From CAVVNN01 sp963838035 (lineage in GTDB: Bacteria; Actinomycetota; Thermoleophilia; Solirubrobacterales; 70-9): a stretch of DNA of 64,000 bases. The notes below the pieces were generated by a model, which searched no databases, was not told the DNA's origin, and saw only the letters and a program-made list of their open reading frames with translations. Location of the stretch: NCBI GenBank assembly GCA_963838035.1, contig CAWIPM010000002.1, positions 620,001 to 684,000 on the forward strand, given 5' to 3'. The translations under genes and the position numbers were made by a program. How positions within the stretch are numbered: the first letter of the stretch is position 1; each line of letters opens with the position of its first letter. Below, in pieces: positions 28,647 through 35,118 of this stretch.

Positions 28647-29026
28647 GCCGGGCGATCGCCGACACCTCGGTGTTCATCGCCCAGGAGTCGGGGCGCGAGC
28701 TGGGCGAGCTCCCGGAGGAGATCGCCGTCTCGGTGATCACCGCCGCCGAGCTGGAGCTGGGGGTGCTTCGCGCCGCCGAGGGGGACACCCGCGCCGTGCG
28801 CCTGGCCACGCTCTCACGAGTGCGAGCCACCTACCCGCTGCTGCCGGTCGACCCCGAGGTCGCGAGCTGCTTCGCCCGCCTCGCATCCGAAGAGCTGGAG
28901 CGGGGCCGCCGCCTGCGCCGCCACGACACCTGGATCGCCGCGACTGCCCTTCGCCACGGAGCATCGGTGCTCACCCAGGACACCGACTTCTCCTCGTTCG
29001 ACAGGGTCACGGTCGTCCGGGTTTGA
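28643..29026 (+). CDS. VapC-family PIN-domain toxin
   Basis: 127-residue PIN ribonuclease. The four acidic metal-binding positions are present: Asp in AIADTSVFIAQESG, Glu in ITAAELELGVLRAA, and aspartates in RRHDTWIAATALRHGAS and LTQDTDFSSFD. The Mg-dependent enzyme would cleave RNA (often tRNA or rRNA) when the antitoxin is degraded. Start TTG 28643 overlaps the antitoxin stop (TTGA). Length is typical for VapC. Autoregulation by the complex is known for the family and inferred here. Confidence 0.85.
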   Translation: MSRAIADTSVFIAQESGRELGELPEEIAVSVITAAELELGVLRAAEGDTRAVRLATLSRVRATYPLLPVDPEVASCFARLASEELERGRRLRRHDTWIAATALRHGASVLTQDTDFSSFDRVTVVRV

Positions 29027-29078
29027 GCGGGGCCGAGCCTCACCGACCTGCGGGCCTTCCTCCTACCGCTGGCTGGTC

Positions 29079-29513
29079 CTATGGCTGCTCGCGCGACCAG
29101 TGCTCATGCACGAGATCAATCGCCTCTTGCTCTGTCAGCCTCTCAATTTCTTCGGCCGTCATGTGAAGCTCACCGACGAGCACCGCGATCACCCACGGCT
29201 CGTGCTCCGCGACTTCCTTGCCGTCAATCTCAACCGGCCGTTCGACCGGCTCACCGCTGCGGATTGCCTCCCAGAACTCGGCTCGTGAGACCTCGAGTTG
29301 CTCCCGCATGATCGTGCTGAAACGGCCAGGGCTGATCGTGCCTGATCGATCATGCGAGATGTGGGTCTGAAGTAGGCGCCCGTCGGGCAGTTCCTTCTCA
29401 AAGAAGATGTGGGACTGCCTGCGACCCCCGCGCTCGCTCGCCGGTATCTGCCTCCAGCCATCGGCGCCGAGAAACCGCTCGACATCGGCCCAGCTCGGCG
29501 ATGTCGGCGTCAC
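29079..29513 (-). CDS. HicA-like putative toxin
   Basis: 144 residues from GTG 29513, overlapping the upstream antitoxin-like stop (GTGA). The N-terminal ~75 residues resemble HicA-type small RNA-binding domains: ADVERFLGADGWRQIPASER, then GGRRQSHIFFEKELPDGRLL and HISHDRSGTISPGRFSTIMR, with a conserved histidine context, ending in a strand-helix unit EQLEVSRAEFWEAIRSG. The C-terminal part (VLVGELHMTAEEIERLTEQE) is helical and not usual for HicA, so this is an extended form. Coupling to a Phd/HicB-like protein supports a toxin-antitoxin pair. Toxicity is inferred only from family and context. Confidence 0.6.
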   Translation of the reverse strand: MTPTSPSWADVERFLGADGWRQIPASERGGRRQSHIFFEKELPDGRLLQTHISHDRSGTISPGRFSTIMREQLEVSRAEFWEAIRSGEPVERPVEIDGKEVAEHEPWVIAVLVGELHMTAEEIERLTEQEAIDLVHEHWSREQP

Positions 29514-29986
29514 GCAGTCTGTGGTGGCCGAGCCTCACCAGCGGGCGACGCCGGAGAGAGGAGTAGCGCGCGCCGCTTGTCGGAAGCCGTCAGCGCGAGC
29601 TTCAGCAGCCAACCGAGCTGGCCGCGCCGCTCGGTCTGCATGTAGTAGTCGAGGCGGTCGAAGAAGTCCTGTGCCTGCTGCTCTGCAAGCTCAACCAGCT
29701 CGTCGAGCGCATCCTCGTAGCTCGCACCCCCCGCGATCAAATTCAGCTCGGGAAGGCGAACCACGAATTCCCCGTCCGACACGCTCACGCGCGGGTGGAA
29801 TTCGAAGCCCTCCAGAAGCATCCCCAGGTCGTCGACGGAGACAAGCACCGCCTGCTCCTTGCCACGATGGCGGTCGATTACCTGCAAGCGATGGTCGTGG
29901 ACAGCCTGGTCCATGAGGTCCGACAACCTCGCCTTCGCCTGCGCGAAGGCCTCCTGCGCCAAAAGTGGAGTCGCCGTGTCACTCAC
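29510..29986 (-). CDS. Antitoxin-like protein, Phd-like N-terminus with HicB-like C-terminus
   Basis: 158 residues from GTG 29986 (VSDTATPLLAQ); a TTG at 29995 is the alternative start. The first ~60 residues look like a Phd/YefM module (AKARLSDLMDQAVHDHRLQV, EQAVLVSVDDLGMLLEG). Next comes a HicB-type stretch (VSDGEFVVRLPELNLIAGGA SYEDALDELVELAEQQAQ, here written as two adjoining pieces) that normally binds HicA. The tail is helical. Its 3' end is coupled to the HicA-like gene. A two-part antitoxin of this kind is uncommon but the order antitoxin-toxin with overlap is normal. Confidence 0.6.
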   Translation of the reverse strand: MSDTATPLLAQEAFAQAKARLSDLMDQAVHDHRLQVIDRHRGKEQAVLVSVDDLGMLLEGFEFHPRVSVSDGEFVVRLPELNLIAGGASYEDALDELVELAEQQAQDFFDRLDYYMQTERRGQLGWLLKLALTASDKRRALLLSPASPAGEARPPQTA

Positions 29987-30020
29987 CGCGAGCAAAGCCT
30001 ACCAAGAGTAGTCAATCTGG

Positions 30021-30444
30021 TCAAATTGGTCCGCGTGCATCCTCGTGGCCCGTGAGGACGTTGTCTGTCGCGTTCCGCCGGGCCTCAAAGAGCTCTTCTC
30101 GCATCCGATCCCCTGCGGGGGCGGCGTCCAGGTCGGCGAGGTAGACCAGCGCTGCGTGGTGGAGAAGCTCGTCCATCGAGACGCGCTGGCGATCGGCCTC
30201 CTGCTCGAGCTGACCGCGGACCGGGTCCTGGAGGGGGAACTCGACCACCTGCGTCGCTCCGTCGCCGTTGTCGCTCCGTCGCCGTTGCGAGCCCGCGGTA
30301 GAAGACGGGCATTGCTCGCGGCTTGCGCCCGGAGCGCAGGCGGCGGGCGTAGTGGATGCAGGCCTCGCGCAACGACTCCGCAACATCTGACCCGAAACGG
30401 GTCTCGAAACTGGCCTGGACGAATGTCCCGATCGATACCTTCAC
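30021..30444 (-). CDS. Ribbon-helix-helix-like protein, copy 1 (frameshifted)
   Basis: Paralogue of the gene at 31291-31635. GTG 30444 has an excellent GGAGG ribosome site. The N-terminal part (VKVSIGTFVQASFETRFGSD, LREACIHYARRLRSGRKPRA) and the C-terminal part (VEFPLQDPVRGQLEQEADRQ then RVSMDELLHHAALVYLADLD) are in different frames; the latter has the strand-helix-helix pattern of ribbon-helix-helix DNA-binding proteins. The frame is lost at a 17-bp tandem duplication (30253-30286), although deleting one copy does not by itself rejoin the two frames by my count. It is divergent from an ECF sigma factor, as its paralogue is. Function unknown; a regulator of the sigma factor is a reasonable guess. 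Confidence 0.55.
30253..30286. repeat. 17-bp tandem duplication inside RHH-like gene copy 1
   Basis: GTCGCTCCGTCGCCGTT occurs twice in direct succession. It lies exactly where the reading frame of the RHH-like gene breaks, pointing to replication slippage as a likely real mutation at this spot, unlike the homopolymer indels elsewhere. Confidence 0.85.
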
Positions 30445-30578
30445 GATTGCCTCCGAGGAACTCGCCTGCCCCTCGCGGATTTCCCGCTTCAATGGGAATA
30501 CCTCCAAAGTTCCGCCCGTTTGCGTCTACCCAGAGTTCCATCCGATCACGTCCGTCCCTGAGGCGAGGGCGGAAATCT

Positions 30579-30623
30579 GGACGAATTTTCGATATTGACA
30601 ATTCGGCGATCGATCGTGAGTCT
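30579..30623 (+). promoter_or_regulatory. Promoter/operator element upstream of ECF sigma copy 1
   Basis: GGACGAAT (30579-30586), 8 nt, TTGACA (30595-30600), 17 nt, GAGTCT (30618-30623). The first two elements and their spacing are repeated upstream of the paralogous sigma gene at 31774-31795, while surrounding sequence differs, so the block is probably functional. TTGACA is a perfect vegetative -35 box; the -10 match is weak. Confidence 0.55.
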
Positions 30624-30664
30624 TCCGATCCGACTTGGACAAATCGAGAGGCGGGACCCAGCGA

Positions 30665-31276
30665 ATGACCAGTCAATCACCAGAGCTTGAGGGCAAGAGG
30701 GCGAAGGAGCCGGGCGACCGGGAGCAGGCGGACAGCCGGCTGGTGATGGCGGCGGTCTCGCGGGCCCAGCAGGGCGACATGGAGGCCATCCACTTCCTCT
30801 ACGTCCGCTACGCCGACGACGTCCTCCGCTATGTCCGCAGCTTCGTCGGCGACCACCACGAGGCCGAGGACATCACCCAGAACGTCTTCGCCAAGCTGAT
30901 CCACGCGATCAACAAATACGAGCAGCGCGCGGTCCCGTTCACGGCCTGGATCCTGCGCGTCGCCCGCAACGCCGCCCTCGACCACCTGCGGGCCCGCAGG
31001 GCGACGCCGTGCGAGGAGGTCCGCCTCGAGGACGACGGGCGCAGCGAATTCGCCGCCGAACGAGGGCGGGACCTGCGACAGGCGCTGAAGCGGCTGCCCG
31101 AAGACCAGCGTGAGGTCCTCGTCCTGCGCCACATCGTCGGCCTCTCCCCCACCGAGATCGCCGACACGCTCGGCAAGACCGAGAGCTCGGTCCACGGGCT
31201 GCACCATCGCGGCCGCCGCACCCTGAAGTCCGCCCTGCGCGACCTCGGCGCGGCCCCCGTGGTGGCGCCTGCCTGA
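30665..31276 (+). CDS. ECF-type RNA polymerase sigma factor, copy 1
   Basis: 203 residues from ATG 30665. Region 2 is clear: FLYVRYADDVLRYVRSFVGD, HHEAEDITQNVFAKLIHAIN and FTAWILRVARNAALDHLRAR (regions 2.1-2.4). Region 4 follows: ALKRLPEDQREVLVLRHIVG, LSPTEIADTLGKTESSVHGL and HHRGRRTLKSAL, the -35-binding helix-turn-helix. The intact protein belongs to the ECF/sigma-70 group 4. It would redirect RNA polymerase to a small regulon. It is divergent from RHH-like copy 1 and is highly similar to the sigma factor at 31927-32547, including the C-terminal tail (GAAPVVAPA vs GAAPIVAPQ). No classical zinc-binding or membrane anti-sigma factor lies next to it. Confidence 0.85.
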   Translation: MTSQSPELEGKRAKEPGDREQADSRLVMAAVSRAQQGDMEAIHFLYVRYADDVLRYVRSFVGDHHEAEDITQNVFAKLIHAINKYEQRAVPFTAWILRVARNAALDHLRARRATPCEEVRLEDDGRSEFAAERGRDLRQALKRLPEDQREVLVLRHIVGLSPTEIADTLGKTESSVHGLHHRGRRTLKSALRDLGAAPVVAPA

Positions 31277-31290
31277 GGCCCAACGGCTCT

Positions 31291-31635
31291 TCAGAGCAGC
31301 GGAGTGCCGGGCATCCGGCTCGTCTCGGGGGCGGAGTCGAGGTCCGCCAGGTAGACGAACACGGCATGGGTGAGGACTTGGGCCAGCGACACGCGCTGCC
31401 TGCGGGCGTCCCGCTCCAGGGCGGCTTCGGTCTCCGGGCCGATCGCCAACTCGAATTCCGCCTCTGGGTCCTGTGCGGCTCTCTCTCGGCAGAACTGGGG
31501 GATCCCGACCGGCGGCCATCCCGACCTCAGCCGGCGCGTGTAGTGCAGCAGGGCCTCCTGGACGCCGACGGCGACGTCGGTCCCGAGCCGGGCCTCGATA
31601 CCCGACCGCGCGAATTTGCCAAGCGCGATGTTCAA
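31291..31635 (-). CDS. Ribbon-helix-helix-like protein, copy 2
   Basis: Intact 114-residue paralogue of the protein at 30021-30444. The N-terminal part (NIALGKFARSGIEARLGTDV, VQEALLHYTRRLRSGWPPVG, IPQFCRER) aligns with copy 1, and the C-terminal module FELAIGPETEAALERDARRQ followed by RVSLAQVLTHAVFVYLADLD has the strand-helix-helix layout of RHH DNA-binding proteins. It ends 15 nt from the sigma copy 1 stop and points away from sigma copy 2. On the minus strand its upstream region contains TTAGGACGATTTCTG (revcomp of 31695-31710), similar to the element in front of the sigma gene, so both divergent genes may share a regulator. Function unknown. Confidence 0.65.
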   Translation of the reverse strand: MNIALGKFARSGIEARLGTDVAVGVQEALLHYTRRLRSGWPPVGIPQFCRERAAQDPEAEFELAIGPETEAALERDARRQRVSLAQVLTHAVFVYLADLDSAPETSRMPGTPLL

Positions 31636-31773
31636 GTTCCTCCTCGCACGAGGAAACTACCCCTTGCGACCCAGGTTTTTTACACGAGCCCCCAGAAATC
31701 GTCCTAACTTGGCCCCGTTACTCCTGTGCAATACCTGTGCAATTGCAGCGACTTGAGCGTCGGGAGTGAATTA

Positions 31774-31818
31774 GGACGAATATTTGGCATTGACATTGGA
31801 CATCGGATCGCCTAATCC
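31774..31818 (+). promoter_or_regulatory. Promoter/operator element upstream of ECF sigma copy 2
   Basis: GGACGAAT (31774-31781), 8 nt, TTGACA (31790-31795), 17 nt, TAATCC (31813-31818). Here both the -35 and the -10 hexamers are good. The upstream octamer and the spacing match the element before sigma copy 1. Transcription would start near 31825, about 100 nt before the proposed GTG start. The octamer may be an operator or an activator site. Confidence 0.6.
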
Positions 31819-31926
31819 TGTCGGTGATTCGATCAAGGAATTTGCGAGTTATTTGGGCCTTTGCGCGCCAGATGCCAGGAACGCGGGGCCCGATCTGCAA
31901 ATACCAAGCCGAGGGAGAATTCGGAA

Positions 31927-32547
31927 GTGCCGGAAGTCCCCAGTCAGCGGACAAGCGAAGGGCGTAGGGCAGGAGGCCCCTCCGGGGGGTCGGAGCGCCC
32001 CGACAGCCGGCTCGTGCAGGCCGCCGTCCGCCGCGCCAAGCAGGGCGACCGGGAGGCGCTGCACTTCCTCTACGTCCGCTACGCGCCGGACCTGCTTCGC
32101 TACGTGAACAGCTTCCTCCACGACCATCACGAGTCCGAGGACGTCGTCCAGAACGTGTTCGCGAAGCTGATCACGACGATCGGCAAGTACGAGGAGCGCG
32201 ACGTCCCGTTCACCGCCTGGATCCTGCGTGTCGCCCGCAACGCGGCCCTGGACCACCTGCGCGCCAAGCGCGCGATCCCGACCGAGGAGGTGCGGGTCGC
32301 CGACACCGGCCAGGCGCAGGTCGGCTTCGAACGCGGCCAGGACCTGCGCCACGCCCTCGAGCGACTGCCGGACGACCAGCGCGAGGTGCTGGTCCTGCGC
32401 CACATCGTCGGCCTCTCACCGGTGGAGATCGCCGACACCCTGGGCAGGACCGAGAGCTCGGTCCACGGGCTGCATCACCGGGGGCGCCGCACGCTGCAGG
32501 CGAACCTGACCGAGCTCGGCGCGGCCCCCATCGTCGCGCCCCAGTAG
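31927..32547 (+). CDS. ECF-type RNA polymerase sigma factor, copy 2
   Basis: 206 residues from GTG 31927 (VPEVPSQRTSEGRRAGG) behind a GAGGGAG ribosome site; a TTG at 31861 is the longer alternative. Region 2: FLYVRYAPDLLRYVNSFLHD, HHESEDVVQNVFAKLITTIG, FTAWILRVARNAALDHLRAK. Region 4: ALERLPDDQREVLVLRHIVG, LSPVEIADTLGRTESSVHGL, HHRGRRTLQANL. The two region-4 helices are almost identical to copy 1, implying overlapping promoter recognition. Together with its divergent RHH-like partner it looks like a tandem duplicate of the whole cassette. Low-GC sequence (31.65-31.87 kb) separates it from its partner. Confidence 0.85.
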   Translation: MPEVPSQRTSEGRRAGGPSGGSERPDSRLVQAAVRRAKQGDREALHFLYVRYAPDLLRYVNSFLHDHHESEDVVQNVFAKLITTIGKYEERDVPFTAWILRVARNAALDHLRAKRAIPTEEVRVADTGQAQVGFERGQDLRHALERLPDDQREVLVLRHIVGLSPVEIADTLGRTESSVHGLHHRGRRTLQANLTELGAAPIVAPQ

Positions 32548-32578
32548 CACCCATTACATCCCTGCTGTGAGCGAGACC

Positions 32579-32596
32579 GCTATCATTGCTATCATT
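32579..32596 (+). repeat. Two tandem GCTATCATT units before the FitAB-like operon
   Basis: GCTATCATTGCTATCATT ends 5 nt before the antitoxin ATG at 32602. Each copy includes TATCAT, which resembles a -10 hexamer, so the repeat may form the promoter and/or operator bound by the antitoxin. Confidence 0.6.
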
Positions 32597-32601
32597 TTGA
32601 G

Positions 32602-32835
32602 ATGGCCCAGCTGCTTGTCCGTGGCATAGAGCCCGACCTCGCCCGCGAGCTGAAGCTCCGCGCCGCCCGTCATGGTCGATCGGCGGAGGAGGAGCACCGC
32701 GAGATCCTCCGCGGGGCGTTGAGGCATCCCGGGCCGCCGAGCTCCCTGAAGGAGCTTCTGCTCGAGATCCCCGAGGTCGGCGAGGATCGGGATTTCGAGC
32801 GACCGCACGACCGTGGTCGTGCGGTCGAGCTCTGA
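32602..32835 (+). CDS. FitA-like ribbon-helix-helix antitoxin
   Basis: 77 residues. The N-terminal RHH reads AQLLVRGIEPDLARELKLRA then ARHGRSAEEEHREILRGALR, the standard FitA/VapB DNA-binding unit, where the first strand contacts DNA. The C-terminal ~35 residues (SLKELLLEIPEVGEDRDFER) would bind and inhibit the toxin. The gene ends 9 nt before the PIN-domain toxin. Likely autorepressed through the tandem 9-mer just upstream. Length and layout are typical for the family. Confidence 0.85.
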   Translation: MAQLLVRGIEPDLARELKLRAARHGRSAEEEHREILRGALRHPGPPSSLKELLLEIPEVGEDRDFERPHDRGRAVEL

Positions 32836-32844
32836 GCGCCGGCT

Positions 32845-33273
32845 GTGCCGTACCTGATCGACACCAACGTCATCTCCGAGTTGCGCAAGGGCGAGCGCGC
32901 CGATCCCGGGGTCAGCTCCTGGTTCGCCGACCTCGCCGAGGAGGACGTTTACCTCAGCGTGCTCACCTTGGGCGAGATTCGCCGAGGAATCGAGAGCATC
33001 CGGCGTCGGGACCCTGAGGGGGGAGCGGCGCTGGAGAGCTGGCTGGCGCGGGTCTCCGAGGCCCATCGAGATCGCATCTTGCCGATCGATCGTTCGATCG
33101 CCGAGGAGTGGGGGCGGATGAACGTGCCCGACCCCCTTCCCGTCGTCGACGGCCTGCTTGCCGCGACGGCGAAGGTGGCGGGTCTTACCGTCGCCACCCG
33201 AAACAGGGACGATCTCGCGAGAACCGGCGTCAGTTTGATCGACCCATTCAGCGCTTCTGGCGAGAACAAGTAA
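32845..33273 (+). CDS. FitB/VapC-like PIN-domain toxin
   Basis: 142-residue PIN nuclease from GTG 32845. Acidic active-site residues are seen in YLIDTNVISELRKGE, VLTLGEIRRGIESI and PVVDGLLAATAKVAGLTVAT with RNRDDLARTGV after it. The protein has the FitB-type length and the RGIE segment typical of this subgroup. It should act as an RNase inhibited by the upstream FitA-like antitoxin. Intact, with codon usage like its neighbours. Confidence 0.85.
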   Translation: MPYLIDTNVISELRKGERADPGVSSWFADLAEEDVYLSVLTLGEIRRGIESIRRRDPEGGAALESWLARVSEAHRDRILPIDRSIAEEWGRMNVPDPLPVVDGLLAATAKVAGLTVATRNRDDLARTGVSLIDPFSASGENK

Positions 33274-33324
33274 TCCACCGCGGCGCGCTGCCGTCGCGGT
33301 AGGAGCGCCCGCCCTCAGCGCCCT

Positions 33325-33687
33325 TCAGTGCACTTTTTTCAGCTTCGCGCGTTCCTCTTGGCGCGCAACCACCTGGGCGATCAGCTTCAGCACGTTTGAA
33401 TCGCCGCTGGCCTTGATGTGGCCGGTCTCATAGGCCTTGCGGTAGCTCTTCAGCGTGCCGCGCTCGGCCAGCTCATTGAACTGCGGGCGGTCGACCTGGA
33501 CCAGCACCCGCTCGTCCTGGGCCAGGTCCTTCTTGATCTTGGGGCCCGGCACCTCGACCCGGTAGAGCTGGATGTCGTGGCGGGCTTTCAGCTCGAGGCC
33601 GAAGACGAGTTTGAGGTTCTGCAGCGCCGGGACTTCCGCCTGGAACCGCTCGACCGCGGTCTGGATCAGGTCAGAGGTCGACGCCAT
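33325..33687 (-). CDS. SCP2-like lipid/sterol-carrier domain protein
   Basis: 120 residues from ATG 33687 (MASTSDLIQTAVERFQ). The pattern of a basic central sheet (LKLVFGLELKARHDIQLYRV, ERVLVQVDRPQFNELAERG) followed by GTLKSYRKAYETGHIKASGD and SNVLKLIAQVV resembles the SCP2 fold, in which the last helix-strand part closes a lipid pocket. Such single-domain proteins are frequent in actinobacteria that degrade lipids. Transcribed alone, with convergent FitB-like gene to the left and the 23-bp repeats to the right. Family assignment is by pattern only; moderate confidence. Confidence 0.55.
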   Translation of the reverse strand: MASTSDLIQTAVERFQAEVPALQNLKLVFGLELKARHDIQLYRVEVPGPKIKKDLAQDERVLVQVDRPQFNELAERGTLKSYRKAYETGHIKASGDSNVLKLIAQVVARQEERAKLKKVH

Positions 33688-33750
33688 CAGCCGCGATCCT
33701 AGCCGAGGCACACTTTCCGCTCATCGGAATGGATGCCCCGCAAGCCACGG

Positions 33751-33819
33751 ACTCCGAACTGTCCCGCCCATGAACTCCGAGTTGTCCGCCCTCTGTACTC
33801 CGAGTTGTCCCGCCTCAGC
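33751..33819 (+). repeat. Three tandem 23-bp repeats upstream of the DUF4143 ATPase
   Basis: Units at 33751-33773, 33774-33796 and 33797-33819 share the consensus ACTCCGAGTTGTCCCGCC followed by five variable bases. The spacing of 23 bp is close to two DNA helical turns, so a protein could bind all three on one face. The array ends 15 nt before the ATPase ATG (33835), so it probably is an operator or iteron-like binding site for that gene. Confidence 0.85.
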
Positions 33820-33834
33820 GCTACCCTGGCTGAG

Positions 33835-35082
33835 ATGGCGTTCATCCCCCGCCACATCGACTCCGAGGTTCGCGACATCCTCGCCAGCAGTCGGGCCGGC
33901 GCCATCCTCGGCCCCCGCCAGGCAGGCAAGAGCACGCTTGCGAAAGAGCTTCAGCGCAGCGGCGTCGTGCCTCACTATTACAACCTCGACAAAGAGGCCA
34001 ACCGACGCGTGGCGAGCGAAGACCCGGATGGATTCATCGCCGACATCGACAAGCCGGCGGTGGTTGACGAGGTTCAGCGGGCGCCGGGCCTCCTACTGGC
34101 GATCAAGGCGGCGGTCGATGCCTCGAACGCGCGCGGTCAGTTCCTGATCACCGGATCGGCAAACGTGCTCGCATCGCGCGCCGTCGCAGACGCTCTCCCG
34201 GGACGTGTCGAGTACGTGAACCTATGGCCTCTCTCACAGGGGGAGATTGAGGGGCACCGAGAGACCTTCATCGACCGGCTCCTCGCAGGGTCCCCCCCGC
34301 GGCTCAGCGGAGAGCCCGATGGCCGTGCTGCCCATGCGGAGCGCGTTGTCCGCGGTGGGTATCCGGACGCCCGCCGTCGCACCGACCGGCAGCGCGGGCG
34401 CTTCTTCGAGTCCTACGTCCAGGCCATCGTCAGCCGCGACCTCGCAGCAGTGGGCAGCGTTCGCGTCGCCCCCGACACACTCGCCCAGCTCCTCAGGCTG
34501 CTGGCCGCACGGTCCGGCAATCTCGTTTCGTTCAACCGGCTTGCCAAGGAGCTTGAGCTGGACGGCAAGACGGTCAAGGCGCATACGGCGATGCTCGAAG
34601 AGCTGTTCCTGGTCCGCCGCCTTCGCCCCTGGTCTCGCAACATCGGCTCTCGCCACGTCAAGACCCCCAAGCTCTACCTCACCGATACCGGGCTGATGTC
34701 CGCGCTGATCGAAGTCGATGCGCGTCGCTATGCCGCCGTGGACCAAGGCGAGCTCGCGGGAATGCTGCTGGAGACGTTCGTGCTGATGGAGCTGGTCAAG
34801 CAGAGCACCTGGGCCTCTGCCCGCACCGAGCTCTATTTCTACCGGGACGCCCGGCAGCGCGAGGTGGACGTGGTGATCGAGTCGATGGGAGGCGATGTGT
34901 CCGGCGTCGAGGTGAAGGCCGCGGCTTCCCTCAGCGGATCCGACAGCGCCGGGCTTCGCTTTCTGCGCGACAAGCTGGGCACCCGCTTCACCGCCGGCGT
35001 CGTGCTCTACGCGGGCTCGGACACCCTCCATCTCGACGATCGGATCTGGGCCGTGCCGATAGCGGGGTTATGGGCTGGATAG
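33835..35082 (+). CDS. AAA-type ATPase with DUF4143 domain
   Basis: 415 residues from ATG 33835 (MAFIPRHIDSEVRDILASSR). Walker A is GAILGPRQAGKSTLAKELQ; Walker B is DKPAVVDEVQRAPGLLLAIK; the sensor-like FLITGSANVLASRAVADALP and GRVEYVNLWPLSQGEI follow. The C-terminal DUF4143 part has FFESYVQAIVSRDLAAVGSV, NRLAKELELDGKTVKAHTAM (winged-helix) and YRDARQREVDVVIESMGGDV with VSGVEVKAAASL, a nuclease-like ExK core. This large family is mobile, often next to toxin-antitoxin genes, and its role is poorly known. Intact; preceded by three tandem 23-bp repeats. Confidence 0.85.
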   Translation: MAFIPRHIDSEVRDILASSRAGAILGPRQAGKSTLAKELQRSGVVPHYYNLDKEANRRVASEDPDGFIADIDKPAVVDEVQRAPGLLLAIKAAVDASNARGQFLITGSANVLASRAVADALPGRVEYVNLWPLSQGEIEGHRETFIDRLLAGSPPRLSGEPDGRAAHAERVVRGGYPDARRRTDRQRGRFFESYVQAIVSRDLAAVGSVRVAPDTLAQLLRLLAARSGNLVSFNRLAKELELDGKTVKAHTAMLEELFLVRRLRPWSRNIGSRHVKTPKLYLTDTGLMSALIEVDARRYAAVDQGELAGMLLETFVLMELVKQSTWASARTELYFYRDARQREVDVVIESMGGDVSGVEVKAAASLSGSDSAGLRFLRDKLGTRFTAGVVLYAGSDTLHLDDRIWAVPIAGLWAG

Positions 35083-35118
35083 CCCGAAACGACTGCCCGA
35101 GCAAGGACCTTCAGCCCG

